Origin: Myxococcus sp. CA023
GTDB lineage: Bacteria > Myxococcota > Myxococcia > Myxococcales > Myxococcaceae
NCBI RefSeq assembly: GCF_010998615.1
Contig: NZ_JAAEAH010000093.1
Span: 1 to 36,324, forward strand
Direction of reading: 5' to 3'
DNA length: 36,324 bases
The stretch's first letter is position 1; each line of letters starts with the position of its first letter. The notes beneath the pieces were generated by a model, which ran no database searches, was not told the origin of the DNA, and worked only from the letters and a program-made list of their open reading frames with translations. The translations under genes were made by a program, and so were the position numbers. Below are positions 16,514-24,203 of this stretch, piece after piece.

Positions 16514-17044
16514 ATGGTGTCCGTGAATCAGCTCCGCCCCTTCGCCGGTGCCTCGCTGGACGCGTTCCGGGCCGCGTCCGGCCCCGTGGCCCTCATCCAG
16601 CAGCCCGTGGAACTCGTCGGTCAGCACAGCCGGGGCCTGGCGGCACGCACCGTCGGCATGGCACACCGCGCGCACATGGATGAGCGGCTGCTCGCCATGC
16701 TCCGCGACTTCGACAACCTGGAGGTCCACTTCCTCCAGCCCTCCGTGGACGGCGAGGAGCTGACGGTCGGCCGCACCGAGGAGTGCGACCTGGTGGTGCC
16801 CGACCCGTCCGTATCCCAGCATCACGCCACGATGCGCTGGAACGCCGCCCGCGGCGGCTTCTCCGTGCGTGACGCCGAGTCCATGAACGGCACCTTCATC
16901 AACGGTGCCCCCCTGGGCTACCGCGCCCAGGTGCTGCTCCACGACGGGGACACCCTGGCCTTCGGCGACGCCCAGTTCCTCTACCTTCGCGCCGAAACCG
17001 TCTACGAACACCTGCGCCTGGCCAGCCCGAAGAAGGCCCCTTGA
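16514..17044 (+). CDS. FHA domain protein
   Basis: The 176-residue product has an N-terminal, probably helical region (1-68) of unknown role. A forkhead-associated domain follows at about 70-160. Phosphothreonine-binding landmarks are present: G86-R87 in V-G-R-T, S101 and H104 in S-V-S-Q-H-H, and N125-G126-T in S-M-N-G-T-F-I-N-G. The domain should recognise a phosphothreonine peptide, consistent with the many Ser/Thr kinases in myxobacteria. No kinase is adjacent. GGAGG lies 5 bases before ATG 16514. The 100-base gap to the divergent epimerase holds both promoters. Confidence 0.92.
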   Translation: MVSVNQLRPFAGASLDAFRAASGPVALIQQPVELVGQHSRGLAARTVGMAHRAHMDERLLAMLRDFDNLEVHFLQPSVDGEELTVGRTEECDLVVPDPSVSQHHATMRWNAARGGFSVRDAESMNGTFINGAPLGYRAQVLLHDGDTLAFGDAQFLYLRAETVYEHLRLASPKKAP

Positions 17045-17063
17045 GCCGGCCCGAGCCCGGGGC

Positions 17064-17594
17064 TCACGGAATGGCCTCGATGGCCTCCACCACCGCCTTG
17101 CGCAGGTAGGAGCGGAGGTCCGTCTGCGCCTGGTACATGCCAATCGTGGAGACGGTGCGCGTGGGGTTGCTCCACCGCAGCTTGCCGTTGGGTCCCACCA
17201 CCCCCGTCTCCAGCAGCACCTCCGCGCGGCCCATCAGCTGGGCGGACGTCACGTCCACCCAGTTCAGCACCACCACCACTCCGGCTTCGGCCTCGTTGTC
17301 CTGGATCATCGCCACCACCTCGTGGATGGTGGGTGACGGTGCCTGGGAGATGCGCGTCCCCACCACCTCGAAGCCCCGCTCACTCAGCGTGGCCTGGGCC
17401 TGGCTGACGAGCACCGAACGGGGATTGCCTTCCCCCATCATGTCCTGCCGGTACGTGTAGGTTGGCAGCGCATCCACCCGGGAGCCCACCACCACCACCA
17501 CCTTGCGCAGGGCCCCCGGCGGGCGGACCTGACGCGGAGCGCACGAAGCGAGCAGGAGGCAAAGCAGGACGGCCGCGGGACGGAGGACGCGCAT
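17064..17594 (-). CDS. Small lipoprotein downstream of imuB
   Basis: ATG 17594 starts a lipoprotein signal (R-P-A-A-V-L-L-C-L-L-L-A-S-C) with lipobox L-A-S-C and lipidated Cys18; the longer upstream frame would bury this signal. The mature part, about 158 residues, has strands V-V-V-V-V-G-S, a segment with S-E-R-G-F-E-V-V-G, and A-G-V-V-V-V-L-N-W. I do not recognise the family. It begins 52 bases after the imuB stop on the same strand with no strong terminator between, so read-through from imuA-imuB is possible. It converges with the FHA gene across 19 bases that include a small GAGCC/GGCTC hairpin. Confidence 0.82.
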   Translation of the reverse strand: MRVLRPAAVLLCLLLASCAPRQVRPPGALRKVVVVVGSRVDALPTYTYRQDMMGEGNPRSVLVSQAQATLSERGFEVVGTRISQAPSPTIHEVVAMIQDNEAEAGVVVVLNWVDVTSAQLMGRAEVLLETGVVGPNGKLRWSNPTRTVSTIGMYQAQTDLRSYLRKAVVEAIEAIP

Positions 17595-17646
17595 GACGGG
17601 GAACCTGGGAGACGGGTACGAGGCCACTATGCTGGGCCGCTGGGCC

Positions 17647-19158
17647 TCAGTCGAACAGTCCCTGGAGGTAGAAACGTCCATCCCGTCCGTCGCGGAACAC
17701 CCAGGCGGGGCCCAGCCCCTCGAAGTGGACCCGGTAGTAGTCCCGTTGAAAGGGCGTCTCCGACCACCACTCCCCGCCCAGCCGCTCCGGCCCCGTGAGC
17801 GCCGTCACCCGGTGCCGCCGGCCCGCCATGCGCGCGGCCAGCAAGCGTCCGGACTCCGCCACTTCCGCGTCCAGACACGCCGGCTCCGCCAGCAACCGGG
17901 AGGGACGCTCCCGTGAGGCCGCCGACACCGAGGCGCGCCGGGCTCCTGGCTCCAGCAACTCCGCCGACAGGCCCCGCCGCGCCTCCGGAGGCCGGAAGGC
18001 CCGTGTTCCATGGGCCGCCTCGGGCCGGTGGACTGCCTCCAGGCCCGCCGCGAAGAGCGACGCCTCCCCCAACGTGGACGCCAGCCGCGACAACACGACT
18101 TCCAGCGCCGCGTCGCCCTCCGGCGCGTCCCCCAGCGCGAGCTGCTGTCCTCCGTCCTCGGAGTGCTCATCCACCCGAGCGGACACCTCCGCCACCGGGT
18201 TCTCCAGCCGCAGCTCCTCCAGCCGGTGCCGCGCCAGCTCGTGCAACAGCTTCGCCCGCGCCGTGGGCCGCGCCAGCGTCAGCGTCACCTGCCGTTGCCC
18301 CGAGGGGTCCAGCTTCAGCGTGAAGGTGAGCCGCACCGCCGCCCGGCACCGCCCGGACAACCGTGCCCCCAGCCGGTCCGTCAACGTCTTGAGCGCGAAG
18401 CGCAGCGGCTCGAAGGACTCGGCCGGGAAGTCCAGCACCACGCGCTCCTCCAACACCTCTTCCAGCGCCGCGGGGACGAAGGGGGTGTCGTCCTCTCCGC
18501 GGCACCGCGCATGAACCCGTGCGCCAGCCGCGCCGCCCCGGGCCGCCACGGCCCCCGCGGGCAGCGCCGCCACCTCGCCCAGCGTGGTGAGGCCCAGCGC
18601 GGAGAACGCCGCCCCCTCGCGGCCTTCCAACGCGGACAGCGGCAACGGCGCCAGGGCCCGAGCACTGTCCCCCGCAGCCACCACCTCCACCCGGCGCGCG
18701 CCATGCCGAGCCACCGCGCGCGAGGTGAAGGCCTCCGAGGCCACCACCACGTGCGCCCGGTAACCCAGCTCGGCACACAGCGACAGCATCCGCGTGCCCA
18801 GGCCTTCCTCGCCGTCGCACAGGTGCGCGGCCCCCGCGTCCAGCCACAATCCATCCGGGGCGCAGAGCTGGAAACCCGGGGCCAGTGGAAGCAACGCTTC
18901 GCCCAGCGCAGTCAGCGCGCGCAGCTCGTCCTCCGGGCGGTAGTCGAAGTGCCGCAGCCCCGGCTCCAGCGCGGTGGCCGCCGTCAGCGTCATCCCCGGG
19001 CGCACCCCCGCCTTCAGCGCCGAGGTGGAGGCGAAGGCCACGCGGCGCTGGCCACGCACCGCCTCCACCAGCGCGAAGGGACGGCCCGCAAGTTCCGGGG
19101 ACTCCACCACCCGGCGCTGCACCGGGAAGCGGGTGAGGTGCAGATAGGCCCTGCGCAT
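17647..19158 (-). CDS. imuB: ImuB, catalytically inactive Y-family polymerase homologue of the mutasome
   Basis: The product has 503 residues and the ImuB layout: an N-terminal Y-family polymerase-like region (1-330), then a long tail. Catalytic acids are missing. The first motif reads Y-L-H-L-T-R-F-P where active enzymes have D-x-D. The second reads P-D-G-L-W-L-D (101-107) where active enzymes have D-E-A-Y-L-D, so the glutamate is lost. A likely beta-clamp-binding motif, Q-L-A-L-G, is at 339-343. The end (P-E-R-L-G-G-E-W-W near the close, R-D-Y-Y-R, then Y-L-Q-G-L-F) is typical of ImuB. ImuB is the hub that ties DnaE2 and ImuA to the sliding clamp. Its ribosome site GAGG overlaps the imuA stop, 8 bases upstream, showing tight coupling. 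Confidence 0.93.
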   Translation of the reverse strand: MRRAYLHLTRFPVQRRVVESPELAGRPFALVEAVRGQRRVAFASTSALKAGVRPGMTLTAATALEPGLRHFDYRPEDELRALTALGEALLPLAPGFQLCAPDGLWLDAGAAHLCDGEEGLGTRMLSLCAELGYRAHVVVASEAFTSRAVARHGARRVEVVAAGDSARALAPLPLSALEGREGAAFSALGLTTLGEVAALPAGAVAARGGAAGARVHARCRGEDDTPFVPAALEEVLEERVVLDFPAESFEPLRFALKTLTDRLGARLSGRCRAAVRLTFTLKLDPSGQRQVTLTLARPTARAKLLHELARHRLEELRLENPVAEVSARVDEHSEDGGQQLALGDAPEGDAALEVVLSRLASTLGEASLFAAGLEAVHRPEAAHGTRAFRPPEARRGLSAELLEPGARRASVSAASRERPSRLLAEPACLDAEVAESGRLLAARMAGRRHRVTALTGPERLGGEWWSETPFQRDYYRVHFEGLGPAWVFRDGRDGRFYLQGLFD

Positions 19159-19166
19159 GTCGTGCC

Positions 19167-20039
19167 TCAGGGCGCCGGCAGGGCCGCGTCCAGTCCATGC
19201 CGCACGGGCGGCATGGGCGCGTCACGACCGGGACGCTGGCCCAGGATGCCCAGTCCGTTGCGCAGCGCCCCGGACTGATCTCTCAGGAAGTCCGGCGTGC
19301 CGTCCTCCGTGTCCTCGGCCACGTCCAGCAACCGGCCGCCTCCTTCCAGCCCCAGCGCCGGGTACAGCGCGCTCCACGGCAGCTCCGCCCGCGCGCCCGT
19401 GCCGCCCTGCCGGCTGCGCACCACCTCCACCGACCAGCCGTCTCCGTCCCGGGCCTCCGTCCGCAGCCGGATCACGCCGTCCGCTGGGGACTCTGGCGAA
19501 GTAAGCAGCAGGAGCAGCCCGCCGCCGCGCGCCGCCGCGTCCGCCAGCTTGCGCGCCTCCGCCAGGGCCACCCGGCACGCGCGCCCGCCGGGATTCACGC
19601 CGCGCGTCAGGTCCAGCACCACGCAGGCGAAGGCCCCGCTCCGGGCCAGCTGCACCGCCGCCCAGATGCGCTGCTCAGGAGCCTGGGGCCGGACGATGAG
19701 CAGCCGCTCCAGGTCCACACCCAGGGCCGCGGCCGAGGGCGAGTAGAGCTCCCGGGGGCCATCCACCCAGGCGCACAGCCGCGCCTCCTGGTGCGCCGCG
19801 GCCACCGCGTGCAGCGCCAGGCTGGTGCGCCCCGAGGCCGCCTCACCGCACAGCTCCACCACCTGCCCCAGTGGCAGGCCCCCCGTCGGCAGCAGGGCGT
19901 CCACCGCCGACAGGCCCGTGCGGAGCACCGCCAGGTAGCGCCGGGGCGCCGCCTGCAACTGGCGGATCCGCTCCCGAAGCTGCTCCACGACCGAGCCCGT
20001 CCCCTGCCCCGCTCCCACTCGCTGCTCCGCCGCGCTCAT
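19167..20039 (-). CDS. imuA: ImuA, RecA-like mutasome subunit
   Basis: The product has 290 residues. It is RecA-like: L-R-T-G-L-S-A-V-D-A-L-L-P-T-G-G leads into a degenerate P-loop G-E-A-A-S-G-R-T-S at 65-73, where the usual lysine is Arg71. A Walker B-like strand C-V-V-L-D-L-T follows, then L-L-L-L-L-T-S. ImuA associates with RecA and ImuB in translesion synthesis. The arginine suggests weak or no ATP hydrolysis, as often seen in ImuA. ATG 20039 has a strong GAGGAGG at 20044-20050. Directly upstream lie two mutually exclusive hairpins (20056-20092). I found no GAAC-N4-GTTC box here, unlike at dnaE2, so the two mutasome parts may be controlled differently. Confidence 0.93.
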   Translation of the reverse strand: MSAAEQRVGAGQGTGSVVEQLRERIRQLQAAPRRYLAVLRTGLSAVDALLPTGGLPLGQVVELCGEAASGRTSLALHAVAAAHQEARLCAWVDGPRELYSPSAAALGVDLERLLIVRPQAPEQRIWAAVQLARSGAFACVVLDLTRGVNPGGRACRVALAEARKLADAAARGGGLLLLLTSPESPADGVIRLRTEARDGDGWSVEVVRSRQGGTGARAELPWSALYPALGLEGGGRLLDVAEDTEDGTPDFLRDQSGALRNGLGILGQRPGRDAPMPPVRHGLDAALPAP

Positions 20040-20055
20040 CTCGCCTCCTCGCCAG

Positions 20056-20092
20056 GCCCCTCCGGACCGGACGACCGGAGGGGCGGTCGTCC
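20056..20092 (-). promoter_or_regulatory. imuA leader with two mutually exclusive hairpins
   Basis: Hairpin A pairs 20069-20077 with 20084-20092 (9 bp, 6-base loop). Hairpin B pairs 20056-20065 with 20075-20084 (10 bp, 9-base loop). Both are perfect, and they compete for 20075-20077 and 20084. In the imuA transcript A is made first and B ends 5 bases before the GAGGAGG ribosome site. The CCTCC in B's 5' arm could also pair with the ribosome site. This layout suits an RNA switch or attenuator, but no ligand or regulator is known. Confidence 0.4.
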
Positions 20093-20181
20093 ACTATCCT
20101 CGAAGGTCTGACATGCGCCTTCATGGGACGCATGGCGGTGGGTGCGTGGATCAGACCCACTGGCGCGGGTTCACCCGGGCA

Positions 20182-21396
20182 TCAGCCGGCGCAGAGGACC
20201 TTCACTTCCACCTTCTTGTCGTCCGCGCGGCGCAGGCAGCTCGACTGGAAGAACAGGCGGGCCGGGTACGCTTCCGTGGAGGCCTCGTAGCGCAGGTCGC
20301 CCGCGGCCACCGAGCACCGCTCCACCTCGTCATTGGCGCGCGTCAGCTCCACCTGGACCAGCCGGGGGTCGGGCAGGTTCACCACTTCGATGCTCTGCGC
20401 CACCGTGGCCAGCTCCGCGATGCGCAGCAAGGTGTCACGGTAGTTGTCCCGGCAGATGGAATCGAGGTTGTCGAGCCCCTGGTCGAACGCCTCCGCCATG
20501 GCGCGCTGCCGGTGGCCGGGACCGTAGGAGGTCGGGCAGTCGACGTTGCGCACGAAGGTGCCGTCGGGTGTCACATCGCGGATCAGCTCCGCACGCTTGT
20601 CGGACAGCGCCACCGGACCAATCGTGGCCCAGAGCACCTGACGCGAGGCCCCCGTTGAATCCCGGAGTTGCTGGAACGTGGCGAAGTACTCCTCCACCGG
20701 CGTCAGCAGATGGGACTGCTCACTGCAGTTGTCGATGGACGTGTCGTCGGACACCCACACCGGCGGAGGGCGCTGGATGGTGCTGCAGTCTTCCTCGTCG
20801 GTGACCACCGCCACCAGCAGGCGCGCTCCGTCGCGCAGGAACCCGGCGTTGCCGTTCTCCGCCCCCGGCGTCGACACCAGCGGCTCCGTCACGGCCAGCC
20901 GGACCGCCTCGAAGGGCGTCTCCTGCCCACTGCCCTTCGTCCCCTGGATCACCAGCCGGCGGAACTTCTCCAGCACGTACGGATCCGTGCCGTCGATGAA
21001 GCGCTCGTCGGTGGGGTTGCCCGCCGCGTCCGGCACGCGCTGCAACCGGCCAGACTCCTTGTCGTACTCTCGGAGTGTCGTCTGCCCCTGGAACATGGCC
21101 AGCCGGTACACGGACGTGGTGATCACGCCCACCCGGAAGTCCTGCGAGACGCCGCTGCCCTCCTTCAGCGCCTCCAGGAAGGCGGGCAGCTCCGTGGCGA
21201 TGGCGTTCTGCTCCTCTTCCATGGATCCGGAGTTGTCGATGACGAAGAGGATGTCCGTCTTCTGCGGCGCGATGACGGGGGACTCGCTCTCGCACTTCCC
21301 GGGCAGATTGGAGCCCGGTTCGTCGACGGGCGACCGGCACGACGTCCACAAGAGAGACGGCAGCAGGAGCAGGTGGGCGAAGGGTCGGAGCTTCAT
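20182..21396 (-). CDS. VWA-domain lipoprotein
   Basis: The product has 404 residues. A signal sequence (L-L-L-L-P-S-L-L-W-T-S-C) ends with lipidated Cys20, so it is membrane-anchored outside the cytoplasm. A von Willebrand A domain follows from about 47: I-L-F-V-I-D-N-S-G-S-M holds the D-x-S-x-S metal site (D54, S56, S58), and V-A-V-V-T-D-E-E-D supplies the later acidic site. Several cysteines beyond the VWA core (for example in E-E-D-C-S-T and D-N-C-S-E) suggest disulfides. VWA lipoproteins are abundant in myxobacteria and bind proteins or matrix; the partner here is unknown. The gene is divergent from lonD. AGAGG lies shortly before ATG 21396. Confidence 0.88.
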   Translation of the reverse strand: MKLRPFAHLLLLPSLLWTSCRSPVDEPGSNLPGKCESESPVIAPQKTDILFVIDNSGSMEEEQNAIATELPAFLEALKEGSGVSQDFRVGVITTSVYRLAMFQGQTTLREYDKESGRLQRVPDAAGNPTDERFIDGTDPYVLEKFRRLVIQGTKGSGQETPFEAVRLAVTEPLVSTPGAENGNAGFLRDGARLLVAVVTDEEDCSTIQRPPPVWVSDDTSIDNCSEQSHLLTPVEEYFATFQQLRDSTGASRQVLWATIGPVALSDKRAELIRDVTPDGTFVRNVDCPTSYGPGHRQRAMAEAFDQGLDNLDSICRDNYRDTLLRIAELATVAQSIEVVNLPDPRLVQVELTRANDEVERCSVAAGDLRYEASTEAYPARLFFQSSCLRRADDKKVEVKVLCAG

Positions 21397-21524
21397 GGGG
21401 GCCTCTCGAAGAGCCGCGCACCCCGGCGGGGCGCCGTGTCAGATGCTAGGGGGGCGATCATGCCCCACCCTACGTCAGGACGCGAGACTTCCGAGGAACC
21501 CAGGAGAGGTGACGGGGGGCGGAA

Positions 21525-21541
21525 AAACGCACACTGCGTTT
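21525..21541. promoter_or_regulatory. Perfect palindrome upstream of lonD
   Basis: AAACGCA at 21525-21531 and TGCGTTT at 21535-21541 form a perfect 7-bp inverted repeat around CAC, 91-107 bases upstream of the lonD ATG and 129 bases from the divergent VWA gene start. It is not the CIRCE or HAIR heat-shock consensus I recall. It could be a repressor or activator site for either gene. No -35/-10 pair is convincing nearby. Confidence 0.4.
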
Positions 21542-21631
21542 GCCATGTCCGTTTTGGTTGTTACGTTGGTTCATCCGCCGCAGAAAACCTGGAAATGTTC
21601 ACTGGTTGTCGAAGGGAAAAGGCTGAACTTC

Positions 21632-24115
21632 ATGTCCGATGAGAAGAAGAAGGGCACCGCTGCGAGCGCTATGCCCACCGCGATGGCCCCTCCGGGGCTC
21701 ATCAACAAGGAAGACATCCCGCAGGTGCTTCCCATCCTCCCCCTGCGCAACAGTGTCTTCTTCCCGGGCGGGGTGCTTCCGCTGGCCGTCGGCCGCCAGA
21801 AGACCATCGCCCTGATCAAGGACGCCGTGCGTGACGACCAGGTCATCGGTGTCGTCACCCAGCGCCGCGCCGAAGAAGAAGATCCGGGTGCCGCCGACCT
21901 CTACACCATGGGGACGGTCGCCCGCATCGTGAAGCTCCTGAAGATGGGCGAGGACAACTACTCGCTCGTGGTGCAGGGGCTCGCCCGCTTCCGCGTGGTG
22001 GAGCTGGTCCAGGAAGCGCCCTACCTCAAGGCCCGCGTGGACGCCGTGGAGGACAAGACCTCTTCGGAGAACGTGGAAGTCGAGGCGCTGGGCATCAACC
22101 TCAAGAAGCTGGCGCGCGAGGTCATCGAGCTGATGCCCGAGCTGCCCGCCGCCGCCACCGAGCTGGTGGAGAGCATCACCCACCCCGGCCACCTGGCGGA
22201 CCTGATCGCCGCCAACGTGGACGTGCCCATCGAGGAGAAGCAGGCCGTCCTGGAGACGGTGGACCTCAAGGCCCGGATGAAGCTCGTGCTGGAGCTGCTC
22301 AACCGGAAGCGGGAGATCCTCAAGCTCTCCAACAAGATCGACTCCGCCGTGAAGGGCGAGATGTCGAAGACCCAGCGCGAGTACTACCTGCGCCAGCAGC
22401 TCAAGGCCATCAAGGAAGAGCTGGGGGAGATGGGCGAGGAGGAAGAGGAGCTCGACGAGCTGCAGGAGCGCCTGAAGAAGGCCGGCCTGCCGCCCGACGT
22501 GGAGAAGGTCGCCAACAAGGAGCTCAACCGCCTGAAGACGATTCCGGCGGCCTCCAGCGAGTACACCGTCGCGCGCACCTACCTGGATTGGATCGCCGAC
22601 CTGCCGTGGGCGAAGATCTCCGAGGACAACCTCGACATCGAGAACGCGCGCCAGCAGCTGGACAAGGATCACTTCGGCATCAAGAAGGTGAAGAAGCGCA
22701 TCCTGGAGTACCTGGCCGTCCGCAAGCTGAAGAACGACATGCGTGGCCCCATCCTGTGCCTCGTCGGTCCGCCGGGCGTCGGCAAGACGTCGTTGGGCCA
22801 GAGCGTGGCCAAGGCCACGGGCCGCAAGTTCGTGCGCCTGTCGCTGGGCGGCGTGCGTGACGAGGCGGAGATCCGCGGCCACCGCCGTACCTATGTGGGC
22901 GCCCTCCCCGGCCGCTTCATCCAGAGCATGAAGAAGGCCGGCACGAAGAACCCGGTCATGATGCTGGACGAAATTGACAAGCTCGGCGCCGACTTCCGTG
23001 GCGACCCGAGCGCGGCGCTCCTCGAGGTGCTGGATCCGGAGCAGAACAACACGTTCAGCGACCACTACCTCGACGTGCCCTTCGATTTGTCCAAGGTGAT
23101 GTTCGTCGCCACGGCGAACCAGCTCGACCCCATCCCCGGTCCGCTGCGTGACCGCATGGAGATCATCGAGCTGACGGGCTACACCTTCGAGGAGAAGCAG
23201 AGCATCGCCCGCATCCACCTAGTGCCCAAGCAGCTCAAGGAGCACGGGCTGAGCCCGGACCACATCGACATCACCGACGAGGCGCTGCTCACGCTGACCA
23301 CCGCGTACACGCGCGAGGCCGGTGTGCGTAACCTGGAGCGCCGCATCGCGGACATCTGCCGCGCGGTGGCGGTGGAGGTGGCCGGCGGGAAGACGGAGAA
23401 GCAGACCATCAACGCCGACCGGGTGAAGGAGATCCTCGGGCCCGAGATGTTCTACTCCGAGGTCGCCGAGCGCACCGAGGTTCCGGGTGTGGCCACGGGC
23501 CTGGCCTGGACGGCGGCGGGTGGCGACCTGCTCTTCATCGAGGCGACGAAGATGGCAGGCAAGGGCGGCATGACGCTCACCGGCCAGCTGGGCGACGTGA
23601 TGAAGGAAAGCGCCACGGCGGCGCTGAGCTACCTGCGCAGCAAGGCCGAGCAGCTCGGCATCAGCCCGAACTTCCTGGAGAAGACGGACCTGCACCTGCA
23701 CTTCCCGGCGGGCTCCATTCCGAAGGACGGGCCTTCCGCGGGCGTCACCATCCTGACGGCGCTCACCAGCCTCCTGACGGGCATCCGCGTGCGTCACGAC
23801 ACGGCGATGACGGGCGAGGCCACGCTGCGTGGCCTGGTGCTGCCGGTGGGTGGCATCAAGGAGAAGGTGCTGGCAGCACACCGGGCGGGCATCAAGCGGG
23901 TCATCCTGCCCGAGCGGTGCCGCAAGGACCTGATCGACGTGCCGGACCAGGCGCGCAACGAGCTGGAGTTCATCTTCGTCACCCACATGGACGAGGTCCT
24001 GAAGGCGGCGCTGGAGACGCCTCCCGTCGGCGTGGCGGGAACCCCGGGCGGCGAGCCGGGCAAGGAGGCTCCGCTGCCGAAGCCGGCCGAGTCCGCCCCT
24101 GAGGTCCGCGCCTAG
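21632..24115 (+). CDS. lonD: ATP-dependent protease Lon, developmental LonD/BsgA type
   Basis: Lon degrades misfolded and regulatory proteins in the cytoplasm. The 827 residues cover an N-terminal substrate-binding domain (about 35-230, I-L-P-L-R-N-S-V-F-F-P-G), a coiled coil, and an AAA+ domain with Walker A GPPGVGKT at 379-386 and the L-S-L-G-G-V-R-D-E-A-E-I-R-G-H-R block. The protease domain has catalytic Ser702 in K-D-G-P-S-A-G and its lysine in G-G-I-K-E-K (about 745). The start M-S-D-E-K-K-K-G and the length match my memory of Myxococcus LonD (BsgA), needed for fruiting-body development and sporulation. The vegetative LonV is shorter and starts differently. AAGG lies about 14 bases before ATG 21632, and a strong terminator follows. 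The symbol rests on recalled sequence, not a search. Confidence 0.93.
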   Translation: MSDEKKKGTAASAMPTAMAPPGLINKEDIPQVLPILPLRNSVFFPGGVLPLAVGRQKTIALIKDAVRDDQVIGVVTQRRAEEEDPGAADLYTMGTVARIVKLLKMGEDNYSLVVQGLARFRVVELVQEAPYLKARVDAVEDKTSSENVEVEALGINLKKLAREVIELMPELPAAATELVESITHPGHLADLIAANVDVPIEEKQAVLETVDLKARMKLVLELLNRKREILKLSNKIDSAVKGEMSKTQREYYLRQQLKAIKEELGEMGEEEEELDELQERLKKAGLPPDVEKVANKELNRLKTIPAASSEYTVARTYLDWIADLPWAKISEDNLDIENARQQLDKDHFGIKKVKKRILEYLAVRKLKNDMRGPILCLVGPPGVGKTSLGQSVAKATGRKFVRLSLGGVRDEAEIRGHRRTYVGALPGRFIQSMKKAGTKNPVMMLDEIDKLGADFRGDPSAALLEVLDPEQNNTFSDHYLDVPFDLSKVMFVATANQLDPIPGPLRDRMEIIELTGYTFEEKQSIARIHLVPKQLKEHGLSPDHIDITDEALLTLTTAYTREAGVRNLERRIADICRAVAVEVAGGKTEKQTINADRVKEILGPEMFYSEVAERTEVPGVATGLAWTAAGGDLLFIEATKMAGKGGMTLTGQLGDVMKESATAALSYLRSKAEQLGISPNFLEKTDLHLHFPAGSIPKDGPSAGVTILTALTSLLTGIRVRHDTAMTGEATLRGLVLPVGGIKEKVLAAHRAGIKRVILPERCRKDLIDVPDQARNELEFIFVTHMDEVLKAALETPPVGVAGTPGGEPGKEAPLPKPAESAPEVRA

Positions 24116-24145
24116 CGCACGGCCTTCCAGCCGATAGGAAGTGAC

Positions 24146-24180
24146 ACGGGCAGGTTCCCTTCTTCCGGGAACCTGCCCGT
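24146..24180 (+). terminator. Intrinsic terminator of lonD
   Basis: A perfect 14-bp stem (ACGGGCAGGTTCCC at 24146-24159, GGGAACCTGCCCGT at 24167-24180) closes a 7-base loop and is followed by TGTCTTT. It lies 30 bases after the lonD stop and 23 bases before the end of the convergent LysM gene, so it may serve both strands. Confidence 0.85.
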
Positions 24181-24203
24181 TGTCTTTGCGGGGCAGGTGG
24201 CGC

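Noticed and set aside
16659..16674. TGGCAC followed by GCGC, resembling a sigma-54 -24/-12 promoter
   Set aside because: It lies inside the FHA coding sequence and the -12 element does not match TTGC well.
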